From: CAZUTK01 sp964623265
GTDB taxonomy: Bacteria; Electryoneota; B3-LCP
NCBI GenBank assembly: GCA_964623265.1
Contig: CAZUTK010000023.1
Span: forward strand, 1 to 38,172
Direction of reading: 5' to 3'
Length of the DNA: 38,172 nt
Below are positions 1 through 7,229 of the stretch, one piece after another. The first letter of the stretch is position 1. Each line of letters opens with the position of its first letter. Both the position numbers and the translations under genes were made by a program. Under the pieces are notes generated by a model. It saw only the letters and a list, made by a program, of their open reading frames with translations. It did no database searches and had not been told where the DNA came from.

Positions 1-930
1 TCGCGGGTCCGCCTGATGAAGACCCGTCCACTCGTAGTGATCCCGCAAAATCTCCATGATCTCCTTCACTCCGATTTCCGATTTTGGAACGACGGAAAAC
101 GGCAAGTCAGGACTAAGCGGCATCGGTTCCGGCACGACGTAACGGTAACCCGCCCACTGCCGGCAGAAATTGCTGGAATCCGACGCCGACGCAGGATCGG
201 CGTAAACCGCCGCGAAATCGAAAGGTCCGTCTGTCTTCGGGTTGTACCAGCCGCGGCTTCGAGCGTACTCCACAATGTCTCTGCATGCCAGAAAGTGATC
301 CGTATCCTTCAAATTCACTGCGCGGATCGTATAGGTGTTCGCCACCATCGCCACCTGATCATCCGGCACGCGAGCCGCCAGCCAGTGTTTGCCGTGCACC
401 GCACAGAAAAACCAGCCCTCTACCGGGTCGCTGATGACATAGGTCCTGCCCGACGCATTGTAACCGAACCTCTCCACCAACTCTCCCGCCAGCCGGACGC
501 CTTCCCGAGCCGTCTTCGCCCGTTCCGCCACCAGCCGCCGCAGCATAATGCTGATCCCGCCGTCGCTGAACTGAGGCTTGTCCTCCCGCGAAGGGCAGTT
601 GTCCGACGCGATGCAGACCCCCCACTCATTGACGAAGCTGTCGGAAAAGAGCAGCCCGGGCATCTGCGACCAGAGAAACGACCAGGTTTCGGGAACCTGA
701 TCCACTTCCCCCCCGCCGATCAGCTTGACCTTTTCCCCGGGCGGATGCTGTTTACGGGGCACCTTGAGATGCCGAACGATTGCGGGCGCTCCGTCGTCCT
801 CGTTGTGAGCCATAATCACCGACCCGTCCGCCGATGCCGCCTTCCCCACCACAATCGTGAAGCAATCGCCGGCGTGGGAGGGAATAGATACAACTCCGAT
901 CAGCAACAGGCAGTAAATGCTCTTCTTCAC
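1..930 (-). CDS. Peptidase family C69 dipeptidase, secreted, C-terminus cut by window edge
   Basis: The translated frame (310 codons visible) begins with a hydrophobic signal peptide, residues 1-20, and reaches GDCFTIVVGKAASADGSVIM, with AHNED just after it. This is the usual N-terminus of C69 dipeptidases: the cysteine (Cys23 here) becomes the N-terminal nucleophile after removal of the leader (Ntn-hydrolase fold). These enzymes cleave dipeptides; the leader suggests a periplasmic or exported role. The start is GTG at 930, behind GGAGAGGA, and its GTGA overlaps the parB stop, so translation is probably coupled to parB. A GTG at 933 is possible but lies too close to the ribosome site. The reading frame runs off the window at position 1, so the C-terminal part is not visible. 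The family call is firm; the substrate is not known. Confidence 0.88.
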   Translation of the reverse strand, partial: MKKSIYCLLLIGVVSIPSHAGDCFTIVVGKAASADGSVIMAHNEDDGAPAIVRHLKVPRKQHPPGEKVKLIGGGEVDQVPETWSFLWSQMPGLLFSDSFVNEWGVCIASDNCPSREDKPQFSDGGISIMLRRLVAERAKTAREGVRLAGELVERFGYNASGRTYVISDPVEGWFFCAVHGKHWLAARVPDDQVAMVANTYTIRAVNLKDTDHFLACRDIVEYARSRGWYNPKTDGPFDFAAVYADPASASDSSNFCRQWAGYRYVVPEPMPLSPDLPFSVVPKSEIGVKEIMEILRDHYEWTGLHQADPR

Positions 931-1799
931 CACGTCCTCTCCATCAATTCGAACAGCTCCAGCAGCCGCTCCAGATCCTCGTCGGTGTAGTATTCGATTT
1001 CGATCGAACCCCCCTTGCCGGGTTTGTGACGCAGCCGCACATGCGTCCCGAGCAGGTGGCGCAGGCGATCCTCGATCTGCGCGATGTGCGCGGACCGGCG
1101 CTTAGTAGTTGCCTGCTGCGCCTGCGTGCCGCTCATCTTTTTCACCGCCTGCTCGGCGCGACGCACGGAGAGCCCTTCCTTGAGAATGCGCTTCCAGAGC
1201 GCCGTTTGTCGAGCGCGGTCGTCGAAGGCGAGTATGGCGCGGGCGTGTCCGGCGCTGATTTCGCCGCTGCGCACGCTTTCTTGAATCTCCGCCGGCAGAT
1301 GGAGCAGCCGCAGCGTATTGGCGACGGCTGCGCGGCTCTTGCCTACCCGTTGGGATATCTCTTCCTGAGTTAGTCCGTACTCTTCCGAAAGTCTTCTGTA
1401 ACCCTCCGCTTCTTCCAGAGCGTTTAGATCTTCGCGCTGCAGATTCTCGATCAAAGCCAATTCCAGCGCTTCCGAACCGTCCGACACCTCGGCGACGAAC
1501 GCCGGAATGCGGGATAATCCCGCCAGGCGCGCGGCGCGCAGCCGCCGCTCGCCCGCGATCAATTCATATCCTTCCCCCATACGCCGTACGATGATGGGCT
1601 GCACCACCCCCTTCTCTTTTATGGATGCGGCTAAATCCTGCAGCGACGCCTCATCAAATCGGGTCCTGGGCTGCTGCGGATTGGCGCGCACTTGATCCAC
1701 TTCGATCTCGGCGAATCGGGGAGCGCGCCCGCCCAGATCCGCATCCGCGGGCAACAGCGCCGCCAACCCCCGTCCCAGACGGCTCGACTTCTCAGCCAT
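927..1799 (-). CDS. parB: Chromosome-partitioning protein ParB
   Basis: A 290-residue ParB/Spo0J protein, normal length. It binds centromere-like parS sites and spreads as a CTP-dependent clamp, working with ParA to segregate the chromosome origin. Visible in order: an N-terminal ParA-interacting tail with the LGRGLAALLP motif (residues 8-17); the ParB/Srx nuclease-like CTP-binding domain with NPQQPR, GERRLRAA and ENLQRED motifs; a helix-turn-helix beginning LTQEEISQRVGKSRAAVANT; and a C-terminal dimerisation region. Its start lies inside the end of parA (8-base overlap), so the two are co-translated, and its stop overlaps the next gene. No perfect parS site (consensus TGTTTCACGTGAAACA) was seen in the window. 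Confidence 0.96.
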   Translation of the reverse strand: MAEKSSRLGRGLAALLPADADLGGRAPRFAEIEVDQVRANPQQPRTRFDEASLQDLAASIKEKGVVQPIIVRRMGEGYELIAGERRLRAARLAGLSRIPAFVAEVSDGSEALELALIENLQREDLNALEEAEGYRRLSEEYGLTQEEISQRVGKSRAAVANTLRLLHLPAEIQESVRSGEISAGHARAILAFDDRARQTALWKRILKEGLSVRRAEQAVKKMSGTQAQQATTKRRSAHIAQIEDRLRHLLGTHVRLRHKPGKGGSIEIEYYTDEDLERLLELFELMERTW

Positions 1800-2553
1800 G
1801 ATTGATGATCTCCTGCGCCAGCGATAGATAATTCTGCGCGCCGCGCGATGTAATGTCGTAAAAGATAATCGGTTTGCCGAAAGACGGCGCTTCCGACAGC
1901 TTCACGTTGCGGTGGATCACCGTCTGAAACACCTTGTCGCCGAAATACCCCTGCACATCCTTGCGCACCTGCTTGGACAGGTTCAACCGCGGATCGAACA
2001 TCGTCAGCAGCACTCCTTCGATCATCAGATCGTTGTTCAAGTGTTTCTGCACGAGGCGCACCGTGCCCAGCAGCTGCGTGATCCCTTCCAGCGCGTAGTA
2101 TTCGCATTGTATGGGAATCAAGACGGAATCTGCGGCGGTCAACGTGTTCAATGTCAGCAATCCCAGCGAAGGCGGACAGTCCACCAGGATGTAGTCGTAC
2201 TCCTCCTTCAACGGCCGCAGAACCCGCCGCAGGATCTGTTCGCGCTTCTCCAGCGGCACCAGCTCGATTTCCGCGCCCACCAGCTTCACGTCGGAAGGCA
2301 GGATTCGCAGATATTCCAGCTCCGTCTCCTGGATGACGTCGCGCGGCTCCGCCTGATGCAGCAAAACCTCATAGACGGTCCGGTCGCGCTTCACCGGCGG
2401 GATGCCCAGCCCCGATGTGGCATTTGCCTGAGGATCTATATCCACCAGCAGCGTGCGCTTCTCAGCCGCCGCCAGAAAGCAGGCTAAATTGATGGCAGTG
2501 GTGGTTTTCCCCACACCGCCCTTCTGATTGGCTATGGCTATGATGCGAGACAT
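1792..2553 (-). CDS. parA: Chromosome-partitioning ATPase ParA (Soj-like)
   Basis: A 253-residue ParA/Soj-type Walker ATPase. The deviant Walker A motif KGGVGKTTTA is at residues 11-20, followed by DIDPQANAT and later DCPPSLGLLT (Walker B region). It lacks the N-terminal helix-turn-helix domain of plasmid ParA, so it is the short chromosomal type. It binds DNA non-specifically in its ATP dimer form and is switched off by ParB, giving the gradient that moves the origin. The start ATG at 2553 has only a weak GGGAAG ribosome site directly before it. It sits between recG (69 bases upstream) and parB (overlapping), a different setting from the common gidB-parA-parB arrangement. Confidence 0.96.
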   Translation of the reverse strand: MSRIIAIANQKGGVGKTTTAINLACFLAAAEKRTLLVDIDPQANATSGLGIPPVKRDRTVYEVLLHQAEPRDVIQETELEYLRILPSDVKLVGAEIELVPLEKREQILRRVLRPLKEEYDYILVDCPPSLGLLTLNTLTAADSVLIPIQCEYYALEGITQLLGTVRLVQKHLNNDLMIEGVLLTMFDPRLNLSKQVRKDVQGYFGDKVFQTVIHRNVKLSEAPSFGKPIIFYDITSRGAQNYLSLAQEIINHG

Positions 2554-2622
2554 CTTCCCGAAAGTTTTTCACAAAGCGATTATCATACTTCTCAACGGAT
2601 GCTCGGCGTGTTGCCCACCCGA

Positions 2623-4818
2623 CTATCCTACATCCATCAATTCCATGCGATGCCCATAAACCCGCTCGAAGTGGCGGCGCAGCAAAACCTCGGATTGCAG
2701 CTGCGGATCCTGCTCCACCAGATGGAAGGCGTCTTTCCGCGCGGATTCCAGCAGCTCCCGATCTTCGATCGGGTTGGCGATCTTGAAATCCGGCGCGCCG
2801 TGCTGGCGGGTACCGAAAAACTCCCCCCCCCCGCGGATGCGCAGATCTTCTTCGGCGATGACGAAACCGTCCTCCGTCTTCGTAAGAACCTGAAGCCGAT
2901 CCAGCGCCTCCGCCGTCACCGGCGGTTCGATCACCAGCACGCAAACCCCGCGCCGTTCGCCTCGGCCCACTCTGCCGCGCAGCTGATGAAGCTGCGACAG
3001 CCCGAATCTTTGCGCCCCCATAACCACCATCACCGTGGCATTGGGCACATCAATCCCCACTTCCACCACCACCGTGGAAATCAGCAGATCGTATTCCCCC
3101 GCTGCGAAAGCCCGCATCACACGATCTTTCTCTTCGGTGGACATCCTGCCATGCAAGAGCGCCAGCCGGAATTCCCGCAGCGGACCCTGACTCAACCGTT
3201 CGTACGCATCCACCGCCGCCTGCAGATCCAGCTTCTCCGAAGGCTCTACCAGCGGAAAGACCATAAACCCCTGTCTGCCCTTGCGCAATTCCTTCTTCAA
3301 CCAATCCAGCAGCCGCTCTTCCTCCTTCCCGTTCATAATGCCGGTCTGAATGGGCTTGCGTTGAGCCGGCCGCTCTTTCAACAGCGAGACGTCCAGGTCG
3401 CCGTAAAGGGTTAACGCCAGCGAACGAGGGATGGGCGTAGCGGTCAAAACGAGGACATCCGGCTGGACACCCTTGCGGCGGAGCTCCAGCCTCTGATTGA
3501 CCCCGAAACGATGCTGCTCATCTACGATCACCAATCCAAGCTTGTGAAACCCAACCTCCTCTTGTATCAAGGCGTGCGTCCCGACGACAATGGCATATTC
3601 CCCGGAGGAAATCCCCTTCAGTCGCTCCCTGCGTTCCGCCGCGGATAGACCGCCGATCAGCAGTGCGACTCGCACGCCCAGCTTTTCGAAGAACGGCGTC
3701 ATCACCCGAAAGTGCTGTTCCGCCAGCACCTCCGTCGGCGCCATGATGGCGCTCTGATACCCCCCTTCTACCGCCATCGCCATCGCGAGCATCGCCACCG
3801 CCGTCTTGCCGGAACCGACGTCTCCCTGCAGGAGGCGGTTCATTGGATACTCCGATTCCATATCCAAGCGGATTTCGCGCAGCACTTTCCGCTGTCCTTC
3901 GGTCAGCGTGAAAGGAAACTGCTTGACCGCTCTGGCCGTCAATCCTTCGGGCGCAGGGTGCGGAAATCGGATCCCCTTCTGCCGATGCTTGCGCAGATAT
4001 TGGCGCAGTGCCAGCGTCAACTGCAGGAGAAAAACCTCCTCGTATTTCAACCGCCGCAGCGCCTGATCAATCTGCTCAAAGGTCTTAGGGAAATGCACCT
4101 TCTGCAGCGCTTCTTCCCGCCCCGCCAGTTTCCGATTCGCGATGAGACTCGGTGGCAGAATCTCCGGAATTTTCCCTTTCGCCAGCGCCATCGCATCCGC
4201 GATGATCCGACGAAAACCACGGCTGTCAAGACCCACACGCGTCAACGCATCCGTGGAAGAATACAGCGAGATGATCGCGCCGGTCTTCGCCTTCCATGCA
4301 GCGGTCGGTAACGCCAGGCTGTGAGTCTCCTTCTCGTCGAAAAAATCCACGGCGGGGTGCGTTATCTGCAGCCGGTCGCGATAAAGACTCACCTTGCCGC
4401 TGAACGCCACCGTCTGACCGCGCTCAAATGCCTTTGCCCAGTACTGCAGTCCCCGAAACCAAACTCCCTGCAGCGACCCCGTCCCATCCTGAATCGCAAC
4501 CTCGAAGCGCTGCGCGCTCGGACCGCCCCCCACAATCCGAAACGCCATCACTTTTCCCACCACCGTGATCTCCTGATCCGAAAGCGCCAGATCCCGGATG
4601 GGAACAATTCGACTCCGATCCAGATAGCGGCGCGGCAGGGTGTAGAGCAGATCTTCGAGTGTGCGGATTCCGACCCGCTCCAGCTGCCGACCCCGGTTGG
4701 GTCCCACGCCGGGGACATACTGGATCGGCGTCTCGAGGCTGCCGTGAGGAATCTGCCGTTGCCGGCTCTGCGAACGGCTCTTCGATTCCTTCACCGCGGT
4801 ATTATTGTCGGCGCACAC
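2623..4818 (-). CDS. recG: ATP-dependent DNA helicase RecG
   Basis: A 731-residue RecG, slightly longer than the usual roughly 690 because of an N-terminal extension rich in Ser, Arg and Gln. RecG remodels stalled replication forks and branch-migrates Holliday junctions. Seen in order: a helix-hairpin-like YVPGVGPNRGRQLERVGI (residues 34-51) followed by the LPRRYLDRS motif; the OB-fold wedge domain (about 80-165); Walker A GDVGSGKT at 332-339; the DEQH box at 433-436 followed by RFGV; LTATPIPRSLALT; and the C-terminal helicase half with QLRGRVGR. The frame opens with GTG at 4818, which overlaps the previous gene by 17 bases and lacks a clear ribosome site. A GTG at 4794 is an alternative, so the exact start is uncertain. 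Confidence 0.96.
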   Translation of the reverse strand: MCADNNTAVKESKSRSQSRQRQIPHGSLETPIQYVPGVGPNRGRQLERVGIRTLEDLLYTLPRRYLDRSRIVPIRDLALSDQEITVVGKVMAFRIVGGGPSAQRFEVAIQDGTGSLQGVWFRGLQYWAKAFERGQTVAFSGKVSLYRDRLQITHPAVDFFDEKETHSLALPTAAWKAKTGAIISLYSSTDALTRVGLDSRGFRRIIADAMALAKGKIPEILPPSLIANRKLAGREEALQKVHFPKTFEQIDQALRRLKYEEVFLLQLTLALRQYLRKHRQKGIRFPHPAPEGLTARAVKQFPFTLTEGQRKVLREIRLDMESEYPMNRLLQGDVGSGKTAVAMLAMAMAVEGGYQSAIMAPTEVLAEQHFRVMTPFFEKLGVRVALLIGGLSAAERRERLKGISSGEYAIVVGTHALIQEEVGFHKLGLVIVDEQHRFGVNQRLELRRKGVQPDVLVLTATPIPRSLALTLYGDLDVSLLKERPAQRKPIQTGIMNGKEEERLLDWLKKELRKGRQGFMVFPLVEPSEKLDLQAAVDAYERLSQGPLREFRLALLHGRMSTEEKDRVMRAFAAGEYDLLISTVVVEVGIDVPNATVMVVMGAQRFGLSQLHQLRGRVGRGERRGVCVLVIEPPVTAEALDRLQVLTKTEDGFVIAEEDLRIRGGGEFFGTRQHGAPDFKIANPIEDRELLESARKDAFHLVEQDPQLQSEVLLRRHFERVYGHRMELMDVG

Positions 4819-6142
4819 GATAGGTCAGAAGAACCTCTTGATCCGCCGGTACCTTCACTTTGAACTCCGCCGTATAGGCGTTCTTCTTCTCAAACGGCAG
4901 CGAAGCGTCGAGGATCGTCCAATCTCCCCACAGCCGCTCCGTCACGACGACTTCCACCCCCTCCTTCTTGTGATTGCGCAGCTTGATGTGGATCGTCTCT
5001 TCGCGCACCCGATCGGAAATCCGCTTGGTGTCGGCAATCTCCCGCTCCGCCCCAAGATCGAACGCCGATCCCACCACCAATCGGACTTCTTCATCTTTCG
5101 GCGTATGGTCTATCATGTCTTCGCCGACGAATTCCAGCGATCCGTCATCATCCTTCTGATACACGCGCACTTTGCCCGCCGGCAGCGGAATCCCCAATCC
5201 CTCCGCCTTGCCGTTCTTGAAGACCAAATTGACCATCACCTTCTCGGGATTCTTCGCCGCATCGTAGATGTATTCTCTCAGCGCCTTGACTTCCGCGGTC
5301 GGGAACAGGCTGATCTGTTTGGTCTGGCGGTCCTTCAGAGTGGTCGGCTGATCGAGCGTATAAAGATGATATTCGAAGAACGCCTTCTCCTCGAATTTGG
5401 GCGCCGCCTGAGTGGCTTTCATCATATATTCCGGGTAGGCTCCGCGCCCCCCGTCAAACGGTCCTTGAGGCTGGAGGATGCGCACGTCCCCCGCCACCAG
5501 CTTCAACTTGGCGTTCTCATAACCTGCGCCGGAGTGGTTCTCGATGGATACCCACGAGGACAATTCCAACTTCTCCGTCTTCTCGCCGGTCACCGCCACG
5601 TATTCCGCGTGCCAGTTCATTCCTCCGGTCAGATAGCTGAGTTCCGCGTCCCGCTTGCCGGCGCGCTCGCCGTACAGCGTCCAGACCAGAGTGGGGCGGG
5701 TGCGCAATCCGCCAGGCAAATCGCCGAACCTCACGTCGCGTACGGCGTCGGGCGAAACCATCTGCACCCGACCGTCCTCAGAGCGAAGGATGAGCTGCGA
5801 CCCGGATGTGGAAAGCAGCGTCCCTTCGAACATCTCCCCCGGCTCCGTGAAGACCTGGATCTTCTGATCGAGGTACCTCTCCAGCAGACGTTCGCGGGAA
5901 ACCAAATCGTACTCAAAGTTCTGCTCATAAATGGCGGCTCCCTCCAATTTCAGATGCACCGACGTGGGATCCATCTGAGCTGCGACATCCGCCGCTTCGT
6001 AGGTGAACGCGCCCTTCTTGACATCTATTGAGCGCACTTCTTTCACCAGACCGAGATTTTGGTTATAAACCGTGATGGTGACTTGAGACGCCGCGACCGC
6101 CGTCATGCCTACTACACCCGCTATAATTGTCATCGTTTTCAT
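4802..6142 (-). CDS. DUF4139-domain secreted protein
   Basis: A protein of 446 residues with a short signal peptide (TMTIIAGVVGMTAVAAS) followed by a DUF4139-type beta-rich region: an N-terminal part with VTITVYNQNLGLVKEVRSI, a middle part with LSYLTGGMNWHAEYV and WVSIENHSGAGYENAKLKLV, and a C-terminal VVVTERLWGDWTI region. DUF4139 proteins are widespread in FCB bacteria and have no settled function; export to the periplasm or surface is expected. Two ATGs lie close together. The one at 6142 has AAGGGG at good spacing, while the one at 6148 touches it, so 6142 is chosen. Its stop overlaps the recG start, which suggests co-transcription, although no functional link is known. Confidence 0.82.
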   Translation of the reverse strand: MKTMTIIAGVVGMTAVAASQVTITVYNQNLGLVKEVRSIDVKKGAFTYEAADVAAQMDPTSVHLKLEGAAIYEQNFEYDLVSRERLLERYLDQKIQVFTEPGEMFEGTLLSTSGSQLILRSEDGRVQMVSPDAVRDVRFGDLPGGLRTRPTLVWTLYGERAGKRDAELSYLTGGMNWHAEYVAVTGEKTEKLELSSWVSIENHSGAGYENAKLKLVAGDVRILQPQGPFDGGRGAYPEYMMKATQAAPKFEEKAFFEYHLYTLDQPTTLKDRQTKQISLFPTAEVKALREYIYDAAKNPEKVMVNLVFKNGKAEGLGIPLPAGKVRVYQKDDDGSLEFVGEDMIDHTPKDEEVRLVVGSAFDLGAEREIADTKRISDRVREETIHIKLRNHKKEGVEVVVTERLWGDWTILDASLPFEKKNAYTAEFKVKVPADQEVLLTYRVRRQ

Positions 6143-6148
6143 TTTCAT

Positions 6149-6375
6149 CCCCTTCGACAGGTTTTCTTTATGAACAACCCGTCACTGCTTTATGGTTCCC
6201 GCCTGCAGAATCCCGCCGGATTTGTCTTCAATGATGAATAGGATCAATTCTCTGCGGACGCTGCACAAATCGTCGCCGTGCCCCCGCTGAGATCAGGATG
6301 CCCAGCACACAATTCAAGATGCAAATTCTCCCGTTGCTCGATAAATCCTCCTTTTTATAAAAACTCCCACCGAAT
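6149..6375. other. Intergenic stretch, nothing recognised
   Basis: The 227 bases between the STAS gene and the DUF4139 gene show no convincing terminator hairpin with a T run and no promoter pair that stands out on the minus strand. The only site recognised at its edge is the AAGGGG ribosome site for the DUF4139 gene. Confidence 0.4.
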
Positions 6376-6735
6376 TCAGGCAACCTCTTTCTTTGAATGT
6401 TCCACTGCATCTTCGACGCTGTCGAAAATCTCGAAGATGCCGTTCAAACGGGTGATCTGCAGCACGGCGCGCACTTTGTCGGATAGATGCGCCAGCCGGA
6501 TGGAACCTCCCCGATCTTGTATCGCCCGGTGAGCGGCGATGAGGATCCCCAGCCCGGTCGAAGAGAGCCCGATGACTCTGGACAGATCCAGGACGAACCA
6601 TTTCTTCCCCTTCTTCAACTCTTCGTCCAATTTATCGTGAAACAGGTGGGAATCCGCTTCGTACATCAACCTGCCGGAAACTTCAAACAAAGCCCCGTCG
6701 TTGATCTCTTGAACACTCAGATTCATACCCTTCAT
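6376..6735 (-). CDS. STAS-domain protein, anti-sigma factor antagonist type
   Basis: A 119-residue single-domain STAS protein of the SpoIIAA/RsbV class. These bind anti-sigma kinases and release a sigma factor when a conserved serine is unphosphorylated. The pattern FEVSGRLMYEADSHLF, then FVLDLSRVIGLSSTGLGILI, is typical; the serine pair in SSTG carries the usual phosphorylation site. Start ATG at 6735 is chosen because GGGAGG lies 5-6 bases before it; the frame is open further upstream but that part reads as low-quality arginine-rich sequence. No anti-sigma kinase or phosphatase gene lies beside it, so the partner must be elsewhere. The C-terminus (EDAVEHSKKEVA) is complete. Confidence 0.87.
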   Translation of the reverse strand: MKGMNLSVQEINDGALFEVSGRLMYEADSHLFHDKLDEELKKGKKWFVLDLSRVIGLSSTGLGILIAAHRAIQDRGGSIRLAHLSDKVRAVLQITRLNGIFEIFDSVEDAVEHSKKEVA

Positions 6736-6782
6736 GTTGAACCTCCCGCAGCGGTCTGGAAAAACCAGAGAATTGTGCTGAT

Positions 6783-7217
6783 TTACCTCGTTTTCCTGCC
6801 GAATAGATCGCGGAAGAAGCGGTGAATGCTGTGCGGAAAGCCTCCCTTGCGCAGCAGGATGCAGTCGCCGCGGACGACTTCCACGTTCAGCTCCCCGCAA
6901 AGCCTGCGGACTTCCGCCGTATCCGATCCGCCCTGCAGCCAGACGTGGGTGACGTTATGGCGGGAACATTCTTTCACCGCCTGCAATGCTCCTTCCTCGC
7001 GAGTCAGGATGACAGCGGATTTCGCCGTCTCCGGAAGTTCCCGCAGTGAAGTGAAAACGATGTTGCCCGCCGCTGCCCCACCTTTCGGGTTGACGGCATA
7101 GCAGCGGATCCCCGCCTTCAGCAACTCTTTGAACGCAAAAGCGCCGAATCCCCTCCCCCGAGATGATACTCCGAATATGGCGATGGGTTGCAATTCGTAA
7201 AATTGATCAGCGGTCAT
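6783..7217 (-). CDS. CoA-binding domain protein (YccU type)
   Basis: A 144-residue protein with a Rossmann-like CoA_binding_2 fold. Seen: the nucleotide-binding start PIAIFGVSSRGRGFGAFAF, then YAVNPKGGAAAG, and a central AVILTREEGALQAVKEC and HVWLQGGSDTAEVRRLC. The family binds CoA in structural studies, but its physiological job is not established. It is shorter than and distinct from the succinyl-CoA synthetase alpha subunit. It lies 47 bases before the STAS gene and 12 bases after the large secreted protein gene, so it may be transcribed with both. Confidence 0.82.
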   Translation of the reverse strand: MTADQFYELQPIAIFGVSSRGRGFGAFAFKELLKAGIRCYAVNPKGGAAAGNIVFTSLRELPETAKSAVILTREEGALQAVKECSRHNVTHVWLQGGSDTAEVRRLCGELNVEVVRGDCILLRKGGFPHSIHRFFRDLFGRKTR

Positions 7218-7229
7218 TATAGCCCTTCA

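Noticed and set aside
16..990. Long open frame on the plus strand over the dipeptidase and parB end
   Set aside because: It is antisense to a well-supported C69 protein and reads as arginine- and histidine-rich sequence with no domain.
4805..6031. Open frame of about 408 codons on the plus strand
   Set aside because: It mirrors the DUF4139 gene; composition is typical of an antisense shadow in GC-rich coding DNA.
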